From Chryseobacterium sp. Leaf201 (GTDB lineage Bacteria > Bacteroidota > Bacteroidia > Flavobacteriales > Weeksellaceae), in assembly GCF_001421435.1 (NCBI RefSeq), contig NZ_LMKA01000058.1, positions 497 to 51,068 of the forward strand: 50,572 nucleotides of DNA, read 5' to 3'. Shown here piece by piece: positions 44,060-50,572 of this stretch (position 1 is the first letter of the stretch; the number at the start of each line of letters is the position of its first letter). The notes beneath the pieces are model-generated. The model had not been told where the DNA came from. It made no database searches and worked only from the letters and a program-made list of their open reading frames with translations. The translations under genes were made by a program, and so were the position numbers.

Positions 44060-45682
44060 TTAAGAATACATTTTCTCTCTTAATTCCTTTACTTTTTTAT
44101 CAGCAAGATATTCGTCATAGGACATTTCTCTGTCGATGATTCCCTGTGGAGTCAGTTCGATGATCCTGTTACAGACTGTTGAAAGCATTTCGTGGTCATG
44201 AGACGCCAGCAGAAGGTTTCCTTTGAAATTTGACAGTGAGTTGTTCAACGTAGTGATACTCTCAAGGTCTAAGTGGTTGGTAGGTTCATCCAACAGAAGA
44301 ACATTGGCTTTCTGAAGCATCATTCTGCTGAACATACATCTCATCTTTTCACCTCCTGAAAGCACTTTGCAGGATTTTAACGCTTCATCACCTGAGAAAA
44401 GCATTCTTCCCAAAAATCCTCTCATGAATTCTTCGTGACGCTCCTCGTCATTCTTTGTGAACTGTCTCAGCCAGTCTACCAGACTGATGTCTTCCTGGAA
44501 GAATTTTGTATTGTCCAAAGGCATGTGAGACTGGTTGGTTGTAACGCCCCATGCAACACTTCCTTTATCTGCTTCAGAGTTTCCGGCTAAAATTTCAAAA
44601 AATTCTGTAATCGCCAGTGAGTTTTTGGAAAGTACGGCTACTTTGTCCCCTTTCTTAAGGTTCAAATCAATATTTGAAAATAATAATTCGCCGTCTTTCG
44701 TTTTTTCAAGACCTTTTGCATCCAGAATCTGATCTCCGGCTTCTCTTTCCATTTCGAAAATAATAGCAGGATATCTTCTTGAAGAAGGCTTGATGTCATC
44801 GATGTTTAATTTATCGATCATTTTCTTTCTTGCTGTAGCCTGTTTCGCTTTTGCTACGTTTGAACTGAACCGCGCAATGAAGTCCTGAAGTTCTTTTTTC
44901 TTTTCTTCCGCTTTTTTATTGGCCTGAGCTCTCTGTCTCGTTGCCAGCTGGGAAGCCTGATACCAGAAAGAGTAGTTACCTGTATACAGGTTTAATTTGG
45001 CATAATCCAAATCGCCGATGTGCGTACAAACGGTATCCAGGAAGTGACGGTCGTGAGAAACCACAATTACCGTGTTTTCATAATCTGCAAGGAAATTTTC
45101 TAACCAGGCAATCGTTTCGATATCCAGGTCATTCGTAGGTTCATCCAGGATCAGTACATCCGGATTTCCGAAAAGCGCCTGAGCCAAAAGAACTTTTACT
45201 TTGTCCTGATTTTCAAGCTCGCTCATCATCTGCCAGTGCATACCGTCTTTGATACCTACGTTGGAAAGCATCGTCTGGGCATCAGATTCTGAGTTCCAGC
45301 CACCCATTTCGTCATAAAGTACACCCAGCTCACCTGCTTTGATCCCGTCTTCATCAGAGAAATCTTCTTTGGCGTACAAAGCGTCCATCTCTTCTTTTAT
45401 TTCGAATAATTTTGCATTTCCTCTTAAAACAGTTTCCAGAACAGTATATTGATCATATGCAAAGTGATCCTGCTCCAAAACTGACATTCTTTTCCCTGGT
45501 TCTAAAGATATATGGCCTGTTGTCGGATCCTGCTTGCCTGTTAGTATTTTAAGGAATGTAGACTTTCCTGCACCATTTGCCCCGATAATCCCGTAGCAGT
45601 TCCCTTTCGTAAACATAATGTTTACTTCGTCAAAAAGAATTCTTTTCCCGAATTGTAAAGATAAGTTAGATACTGTTAACAT
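44060..45682 (-). CDS. ABC-F family ATPase, YbiT-like
   Basis: The protein has 540 residues with two ATP-binding domains in one chain and no membrane segments. The first has Walker A GANGAGKST and Walker B VLILDEPTNDLD; the second has signature LSGGEKMRCMFSRMM and Walker B VLLLDEPTNHLD. The start MLTVSNLSLQFGKRILF and spacing resemble YbiT rather than EttA or the antibiotic-resistance type. ABC-F proteins bind the ribosomal E site and relieve stalled translation. A TATTTTTG element precedes it; it is convergent with the M48 gene. Confidence 0.94.
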   Translation of the reverse strand: MLTVSNLSLQFGKRILFDEVNIMFTKGNCYGIIGANGAGKSTFLKILTGKQDPTTGHISLEPGKRMSVLEQDHFAYDQYTVLETVLRGNAKLFEIKEEMDALYAKEDFSDEDGIKAGELGVLYDEMGGWNSESDAQTMLSNVGIKDGMHWQMMSELENQDKVKVLLAQALFGNPDVLILDEPTNDLDIETIAWLENFLADYENTVIVVSHDRHFLDTVCTHIGDLDYAKLNLYTGNYSFWYQASQLATRQRAQANKKAEEKKKELQDFIARFSSNVAKAKQATARKKMIDKLNIDDIKPSSRRYPAIIFEMEREAGDQILDAKGLEKTKDGELLFSNIDLNLKKGDKVAVLSKNSLAITEFFEILAGNSEADKGSVAWGVTTNQSHMPLDNTKFFQEDISLVDWLRQFTKNDEERHEEFMRGFLGRMLFSGDEALKSCKVLSGGEKMRCMFSRMMLQKANVLLLDEPTNHLDLESITTLNNSLSNFKGNLLLASHDHEMLSTVCNRIIELTPQGIIDREMSYDEYLADKKVKELREKMYS

Positions 45683-45702
45683 ATAGTTTTGTAAATTTGG
45701 CG

Positions 45703-45710
45703 CAAAAATA
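45703..45710 (-). promoter_or_regulatory. Promoter -7 element of the ABC-F gene
   Basis: TATTTTTG on the minus strand, matching TAnnTTTG, about 20 bases before the start codon at 45682. No -33 TTTG is seen at the right distance. Confidence 0.45.
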
Positions 45711-45798
45711 CGAAAAGAATTTGGGTATTTCGTAATAATGTAATATTCAAGTTTTTAATGTGGGGTATTTTTTATATATTTCATAAAAGAAATTTAAG

Positions 45799-46257
45799 AT
45801 GAAGATCGAAAAGACAGTTAATATAGTAAACAGAAGAGCCAGATTTGAGTATGAGATTATGGAAGAGGTGGAAGCGGGGATGGTTTTAACCGGAACTGAA
45901 ATCAAGTCTTTACGGTCTTCAAAAGCATCTATTGCAGAATCATTCTGTCAGTTTATAGAAGGGGAACTGTATATCATCAATATGATGATTGATGAATATA
46001 AATTAGGCACTTTTTATAACCATAAAACAAAAAGGGAACGGAAATTGCTGTTGCACAAAAAAGAATTGCAGAAACTTGAAAAAAAGTTAAAGGATGCCGG
46101 AAACACAATTATTCCTCTTAAATTGTATATCAATGACGGAGGCAAAGCAAAGGTTTTAATAGCACTGGCAAGGGGTAAAAAACTCTTTGATAAAAGGGAA
46201 AGCATAAAAGATAGAGAAAATAAACGAACCCTCGACAGAATATTAAAGAAAAGTTAA
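45799..46257 (+). CDS. smpB: SsrA-binding protein SmpB
   Basis: The protein has 152 residues. Typical motifs: NIVNRRARFEYEI, GMVLTGTEIKSLRSSKASI, YKLGTFYNHKTKRERKLLLH and a basic C-terminal tail (GKKLFDKRESIKDRENKRT) that enters the mRNA channel. It delivers tmRNA to stalled ribosomes. The tmRNA gene is not in this window. Monocistronic. Confidence 0.97.
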   Translation: MKIEKTVNIVNRRARFEYEIMEEVEAGMVLTGTEIKSLRSSKASIAESFCQFIEGELYIINMMIDEYKLGTFYNHKTKRERKLLLHKKELQKLEKKLKDAGNTIIPLKLYINDGGKAKVLIALARGKKLFDKRESIKDRENKRTLDRILKKS

Positions 46258-46334
46258 AAATCATCTGAAAAACTTTGTTTATAAAGAAAAATTATATTTA
46301 TTTTGCATTATCAATTATTTAATCATTTAATTCT

Positions 46335-47819
46335 ATGAAAAATCTAAAATTAGGAATTTCAGCATTGGCACTTACTGTTGCTTCTACTGTGTTCGCTCAG
46401 ACTACCAACAATCCGTGGTTAATCGGGGTTGGTGCTCACGCGGAAAATCACCTTGCACAGGGAAGTAATTTCAGTAATACGTTCTCTGCTAGAAACTTGA
46501 CGAAGACTATGTTCAATGTGAACAACTTCTCTATTACACCTCCATTATCTAAACTTACAGTTGCAAGAAACATCGGTAAAGGTTTGGTTATTGACTGGCA
46601 GACTACCGTAGGTAATGTTGAAAACAAAAGATTCAACATGGGTAAAGAATTCATGTTAATGACAGGTCTTGGTTTCCAGGCTAAAGCTGCAGGGCTTTTA
46701 TGGAATGAAGAATCTTGGTTTGACCCATATTTAAGAGTTGGAGCTAACTACCTGAGACATGACTATACTTCTCTTACCTTCCCTAGAATGGATGTTAACG
46801 GAGTAATGGTTAATAACGGAGATAACGGTACTGAAAATGGTAAAGCAAACTTCTTTACTGTTGCTGCAGGTGCCGGTGTAAACTTCTGGGTAACTAAAAA
46901 CTTTGGTTTAGGTGTTCAGGGAGATTACGTTTCCACTCCAGGTGACAAATCTACTGTTGCTAATTTCTGGCAGGCTTCTGCTTCCCTTAACTTCAGATTC
47001 GGGAACAGAGACAGAGATAAGGATGGTATCCTAGATAAAGATGATTTATGTCCTGATACTCCAGGTTTACCAGAATTCCAGGGATGTCCTGATACTGACG
47101 GTGACGGAGTTCCAGATAAAGATGACCAATGTCCAGATGTTGCTGGTCCGGTTGAAAACAACGGATGTCCTTGGCCGGATACTGACGGTGACGGTGTAAT
47201 CGATAAAGATGATGCTTGTCCTACTGTTGCAGGTCCTGCTGAAAACAACGGTTGTCCTTGGCCAGATACAGACGGTGACGGTATCTTAGATAAAGATGAT
47301 GCTTGTCCTACAGTTCCAGGTCTTCCTGAATACAACGGATGTCCTAAGCCTAAGAAGCAAACTGCTATTGAATTAGAGCAAAACTTCGGAAGTGTATTCT
47401 TTGATTTCAACAAAGCGACTATCAAAGCTGAATCTACTACAGCATTAGACAGAGCTGCTGACCTGATCAAGAAAGACGGAGGTAACTATCTGTTAGAAGG
47501 TAGAACTGATGCTAAAGGAGCTGAAGCTTATAACCTTAAGTTATCTAGACAAAGAGCTGCTGCTGTAGTTGCTGCGTTAGATGCAAGAGGAGTTGATGCA
47601 AATGCACTTAAATCTATCGGTGTTGGTGAAGCTAAAGCTACAGTTCCTGAAAAAGCAACTGATGCTGAAAGACAAGTTGACAGAAAAGTAGTGGTAACTG
47701 CTATTGAAGATGCGGCTCAGTGGGAAGCTCTTAAGAAAAGAGATTACGAAGATCCGGCTCCAGTAAAAGTTAAAAAAGCTCCAGCTAAGAAAAAAGCTGC
47801 CGCTAAAAAAAGAAAATAA
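46335..47819 (+). CDS. OmpA-family outer-membrane porin with TSP3 repeats
   Basis: The protein has 494 residues. Signal peptide residues 1-21, then an eight-strand barrel domain to about residue 225. About 110 residues with four thrombospondin type 3 repeats follow (DxDxDGxxDxxDxCP patterns, calcium-binding). An OmpA C-terminal peptidoglycan-binding domain covers about 350-470 (FFDFNKATIKAES, GRTDAKGAEAYNLKLSRQRA, IGVGEA). The tail is Lys/Ala-rich (KKAPAKKKAAAKKRK) and unusual for OmpA. It links outer membrane and cell wall. It is likely a highly expressed surface protein; a strong terminator follows. Confidence 0.95.
   Translation: MKNLKLGISALALTVASTVFAQTTNNPWLIGVGAHAENHLAQGSNFSNTFSARNLTKTMFNVNNFSITPPLSKLTVARNIGKGLVIDWQTTVGNVENKRFNMGKEFMLMTGLGFQAKAAGLLWNEESWFDPYLRVGANYLRHDYTSLTFPRMDVNGVMVNNGDNGTENGKANFFTVAAGAGVNFWVTKNFGLGVQGDYVSTPGDKSTVANFWQASASLNFRFGNRDRDKDGILDKDDLCPDTPGLPEFQGCPDTDGDGVPDKDDQCPDVAGPVENNGCPWPDTDGDGVIDKDDACPTVAGPAENNGCPWPDTDGDGILDKDDACPTVPGLPEYNGCPKPKKQTAIELEQNFGSVFFDFNKATIKAESTTALDRAADLIKKDGGNYLLEGRTDAKGAEAYNLKLSRQRAAAVVAALDARGVDANALKSIGVGEAKATVPEKATDAERQVDRKVVVTAIEDAAQWEALKKRDYEDPAPVKVKKAPAKKKAAAKKRK
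47009..47348 (+). repeat. DNA repeats encoding TSP3 units
   Basis: Four imperfect copies encode the GACGGTGACGG / GATAAAGATGA-type segments of the TSP3 repeats inside the OmpA gene. The DNA similarity between copies (for example GATACTGACGGTGACGG) may allow copy-number changes. Confidence 0.7.
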
Positions 47820-47839
47820 TTAAATTTTTCTAAATAATA

Positions 47840-47870
47840 ATACCCTCAGTTTTCTGAGGGTATTTTTTTT
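47840..47870 (+). terminator. Terminator after the OmpA gene
   Basis: ATACCCTCAG, TTTT loop, CTGAGGGTAT then an eight-T run. Confidence 0.95.
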
Positions 47871-47885
47871 TCGTTGACTTTTAAT

Positions 47886-47893
47886 TAATTTTG
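47886..47893 (+). promoter_or_regulatory. Promoter -7 element of the YebC gene
   Basis: TAATTTTG matches TAnnTTTG, 21 bases before the start codon at 47914. A T-rich run lies at the -33 position, inside the preceding terminator. Confidence 0.45.
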
Positions 47894-47913
47894 TTGAAAA
47901 TTAAAAATTTAAA

Positions 47914-48654
47914 ATGGGAAGAGCATTTGAATATAGAAAAGCATCTAAAATGGCCAGATGGGATAAGATGGCCAAAACTTTTTCTAAAATAGGTAAAGAT
48001 ATTGCATTGGCCGTAAAGGCGGGTGGTCCGGATGTAGAGGCAAATCCTGCATTAAGGAGATGTATCCAGAATGCAAAAGGAGCAAATATGCCTAAGGATA
48101 ATGTGGAACGGGCCATCAAGAAAGCAAGCGGTGCCGATGCAGAAAACTATGAAGAGGTTACTTATGAAGGATACGGGCAGGGAGGAGTTGCATTTTTCAT
48201 TGAATGCACAACAAACAACACCACAAGAACGGTAGCCAATGTAAGGGCCATTTTCAATAAGTTTGACGGTAACCTGGGGAAAAATGGTGAACTGGCATTT
48301 ATCTTCGATAGAAAAGGGATTTTTACCATCGATTTAGCCCAGATTAAAATGGATTGGGAAGACTTCGAGATGGAAATGATCGACGGCGGAGCAGAAGACG
48401 TGGAAAAAGATGAAGAAGAAGTAATGATTACAACTGCTTTTGAAGATTTCGGTTCTCTTTCCCATAAACTGGATGAACTGGGAATTGAAGCAAAAAGCGC
48501 GGAGTTGCAGAGAATCCCGAACAATACAAAAGAGGTGAACGAAGAGCAGTTTAAAGCCAATATGAAAATGCTTGACCGCTTTGAAGAAGATGATGACGTA
48601 CAGAATGTATACCACAACATGGAAATCAGTGAAGAACTGATGAACGCTTTATAA
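47914..48654 (+). CDS. YebC/PmpR-family protein
   Basis: The protein has 246 residues, the usual family length, and starts MGRAFEYRKASKMARWDKMA. The conserved GGPDVEANPALRRCIQNAKGANMPKDN and YEGYGQGGVAFFIECTTNN blocks are present. The family is called transcriptional regulator, but recent work on YebC points to relief of ribosome stalling at proline-rich motifs; both roles should be kept in mind. It is followed after 56 bases by an LpxH-like gene. Confidence 0.95.
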   Translation: MGRAFEYRKASKMARWDKMAKTFSKIGKDIALAVKAGGPDVEANPALRRCIQNAKGANMPKDNVERAIKKASGADAENYEEVTYEGYGQGGVAFFIECTTNNTTRTVANVRAIFNKFDGNLGKNGELAFIFDRKGIFTIDLAQIKMDWEDFEMEMIDGGAEDVEKDEEEVMITTAFEDFGSLSHKLDELGIEAKSAELQRIPNNTKEVNEEQFKANMKMLDRFEEDDDVQNVYHNMEISEELMNAL

Positions 48655-48710
48655 AAATAATATGGCATTCATATACAGTTAATTTTCAATTAGTTTCTTT
48701 GCATAAAACT

Positions 48711-49538
48711 ATGAAAAGAAACGTTGAATTAGTTGTTATCTCGGATGTCCATTTAGGAACTTATGGATGTAAGGCTAAAGAATTACTGCGGTATCTTAAT
48801 TCTATACAGCCCGAAACGTTGGTTTTGAACGGTGATATTATTGATATCTGGCAATTCAAAAAGTCTTACTTCCCTAAGCCCCATCTGAAAGTAATTAAAA
48901 AGATCCTTTCACTGGCTACCAAAAATACAGATGTATACTACATCACCGGAAATCACGACGAGATGTTCCGTAAGTTTACCGATTTCCAATTGGGTAAACT
49001 CAAAGTCTGCAATAAAATCTGCCTCAATATAAACGATAAAAAAACATGGATCTTCCATGGAGACGTCTTTGACGCTTCAGTTCAGCATTCCAAATGGATT
49101 GCAAAACTGGGCGGTAAAGGATATGATCTCCTGATTGTGATCAACAACATGGTCAATTGGTTTTTGGATAAAATGGGAAAGGAAAAATATTCATTTTCAA
49201 AAAAGATCAAAAATAATGTAAAAAAAGCAGTAAAATATATCGGGGATTTCGAACTGACTGCTTCGGAACTGGCCATTGACAATCACTACGATTATGTAGT
49301 CTGCGGCCATATCCATCAGCCCCAGATCCGTGAGGTGATCAATAAAAAGGGTTCCTGTACCTATCTGAATTCCGGGGACTGGATTGAAAACCTTTCTGCC
49401 CTGGAATATCATGATAAAAAATGGGAAATTTTTTACTACGAAGACCATAAGCATCTGCTGAAAGATGAAGAGGCGGAGGAAATTCAGGACGTAGACAGTA
49501 TCGAGCTTTTAAAAATGGTAACCAATTTCACAGTATGA
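48711..49538 (+). CDS. LpxH-like metallophosphoesterase
   Basis: The protein has 275 residues from the ATG at 48711; a TTG at 48699 opens the same frame but gives no better start. Calcineurin-like phosphoesterase motifs are clear: SDVHLGTYG (Asp11, His13), LNGDIIDIW, ITGNHDEMF, IFHGDVFD and VCGHIHQPQI. The type is close to UDP-2,3-diacylglucosamine hydrolase, which acts in lipid A biosynthesis, but family members vary in substrate. The stop overlaps the next start as ATGA, coupling it to the glycosyltransferase. Confidence 0.88.
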   Translation: MKRNVELVVISDVHLGTYGCKAKELLRYLNSIQPETLVLNGDIIDIWQFKKSYFPKPHLKVIKKILSLATKNTDVYYITGNHDEMFRKFTDFQLGKLKVCNKICLNINDKKTWIFHGDVFDASVQHSKWIAKLGGKGYDLLIVINNMVNWFLDKMGKEKYSFSKKIKNNVKKAVKYIGDFELTASELAIDNHYDYVVCGHIHQPQIREVINKKGSCTYLNSGDWIENLSALEYHDKKWEIFYYEDHKHLLKDEEAEEIQDVDSIELLKMVTNFTV

Positions 49539-50506
49539 AAATCTTATACGCATTTCAGGGAACAGGCAACGGCCATGTAGCCCGCGCACAGGAGATTGTT
49601 CCTCTTCTGAAAAAATATGCTTCAGTAGATACACTGATCAGTGGGCATCAGTCTCAGTTAAAAGCAGATTTTGATGTTAATTTCCAGCACAAAGGGGTTT
49701 CACTGCTCTATAATAAAACAGGAGGCCTGTCCTACAGAAAAACACTTACAGGCAACCGTTTTCTGGAAGCTGTTAAGATTATCAGGCAGATCAGGCTTTC
49801 GGATTATGATTTGATCATCAATGATTATGAACCATTAACGGGTTGGGCGTGTAGACTCAATAAAAACCCGATGATTGAACTGAGCCATCAGGCTTCAATG
49901 CTGTTTAAAGAAACCCCGAAACCTGATAAGAAAGATCCCTTCGGTGAATTGATTTTAAAATATTACGTACCCAGTACAAGAAGGATAGGTTTTCATTTTG
50001 AAAATTATCACCCACAGATTAAAAAGCCTGTCATCAGAAAGAAAATAAGAGATTTGCAGCCTGAAAAAAAAGGTTTTTATCTTGTGTATTTGCCCAGTTT
50101 CTCAGATGAGAACATCATTAAAATTGTAAAACAGATTCCTGTAGAATGGAAAATTTTTTCCAGGTACAGTAAACTTCAGTATAAAGAAAGTAATGTTGAA
50201 ATCTTCCCCGTTGATGAGGTTCATTACCTGAAATATTTTGAAAGCTGTGAAGGTATTCTGTGCAATGCCGGTTTTGAAACCCCTGCCGAAGCGCTTTTCA
50301 TGGATAAAAAATTATTTGTTATCCCGATCCACAACCAATATGAACAGGAATGCAATGCCTGCGCACTGGATAAAATGGGAATTCCTAATTCTAAAATTTT
50401 GGATAAAAAAGAAATTGAAAACTGGGTAAATTCTGATCTCTATTTTAAGGTAGATTATCCCGATGATATCGAAAACATATTATTGAACGAAGTTTTGAAA
50501 TTTTAA
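49535..50506 (+). CDS. Glycosyltransferase, MurG-like fold
   Basis: The protein has 323 residues with the pattern of a GT-B glycosyltransferase: N-terminal LYAFQGTGNGHVARAQEIVPLL resembling the MurG/UGT nucleotide-binding start, DLIINDYEPLTGWAC in the first domain, and CNAGFETPAEALFMDKKLFVIP in the second, where the donor-binding sequence is usually found. The acceptor is unknown. Four-base overlap with the LpxH-like gene suggests that the pair is translated together; an envelope glycolipid role is inference. The last 66 bases of the window after it hold no feature. Confidence 0.85.
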   Translation: MKILYAFQGTGNGHVARAQEIVPLLKKYASVDTLISGHQSQLKADFDVNFQHKGVSLLYNKTGGLSYRKTLTGNRFLEAVKIIRQIRLSDYDLIINDYEPLTGWACRLNKNPMIELSHQASMLFKETPKPDKKDPFGELILKYYVPSTRRIGFHFENYHPQIKKPVIRKKIRDLQPEKKGFYLVYLPSFSDENIIKIVKQIPVEWKIFSRYSKLQYKESNVEIFPVDEVHYLKYFESCEGILCNAGFETPAEALFMDKKLFVIPIHNQYEQECNACALDKMGIPNSKILDKKEIENWVNSDLYFKVDYPDDIENILLNEVLKF

Positions 50507-50572
50507 CAAGATCAATATCATTTTATAAATTATTTTTTGGAAGTCATATTATTTAAAAGTAAAAATTATTAT

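Noticed and set aside
47009..47348. Mobile repeat
   Set aside because: The DNA repetition is explained by the four TSP3 protein repeats within the OmpA gene.

Overview
The window reads as chromosomal DNA of a Flavobacteriia member, most likely Chryseobacterium or a close relative (Weeksellaceae). This rests on recognised protein types: GLPGLI-family proteins, an OMP_b-brl_3-type receptor, OmpA with thrombospondin type 3 repeats, a CtlX-type hydrolase, long low-complexity tails on S3 and L17, and promoters of the Bacteroidetes type (TTTG, about 19 bases, TAnnTTTG). No species can be named from the sequence alone.

Layout. (1) 1-6851: an accessory, AT-rich region of exported proteins: two GLPGLI proteins, a leftward three-gene unit of unknown exported proteins (5173 to 1034), and a 78-residue exported four-cysteine peptide directly upstream of the second GLPGLI gene. 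(2) 7095-21111: one long ribosomal superoperon, from a strong promoter before rplC to a terminator after rplQ (L3, L4, L23, L2, S19, L22, S3, L16, L29, S17, L14, L24, L5, S14, S8, L6, L18, S5, L30, L15, SecY, IF1, L36, S13, S11, S4, RpoA, L17). rpsJ is not at its head, and there are unexplained hairpins in the S14-S8 and IF1-L36 gaps and a heptamer-repeat block between S3 and L16. (3) 21181-27319: a peptidoglycan amidase, a convergent MliC-like lipoprotein, then a two-component locus whose regulator and kinase are separated by two AT-rich genes of unknown function, then a pair of unknown envelope proteins. (4) 27626-33254: enolase, citrate synthase, and two guanidino-group-modifying enzymes flanking a CPBP protease. 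(5) 33642-39409: a frameshifted secreted-protein gene, a GH43 glycosidase with discoidin and FN3-like domains, an alpha/beta hydrolase and an outer-membrane receptor. (6) 39931-45682: DUF3817 protein, nadD, a four-helix-bundle protein in a frame of inverted heptamer arrays, recJ, an M48 protease and an ABC-F ATPase. (7) 45799-50506: smpB, OmpA-like porin, YebC-type regulator, an LpxH-like phosphoesterase and an overlapping glycosyltransferase.

How the genes work together. The core is translation and secretion machinery plus two central-carbon enzymes. Around it lie envelope and secretion functions. The best candidates for undescribed biology are (a) the four-helix-bundle gene enclosed by inverted 7-bp arrays that form the ends of recJ and of its own reading frame, with a similar but gene-less array inside the ribosomal operon; (b) the regulator / unknown / membrane / kinase locus, which looks like a mosaic with an exchanged sensory segment; and (c) the small cysteine peptide plus GLPGLI pair. 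All functional statements are from reading the sequence; no searches were run.
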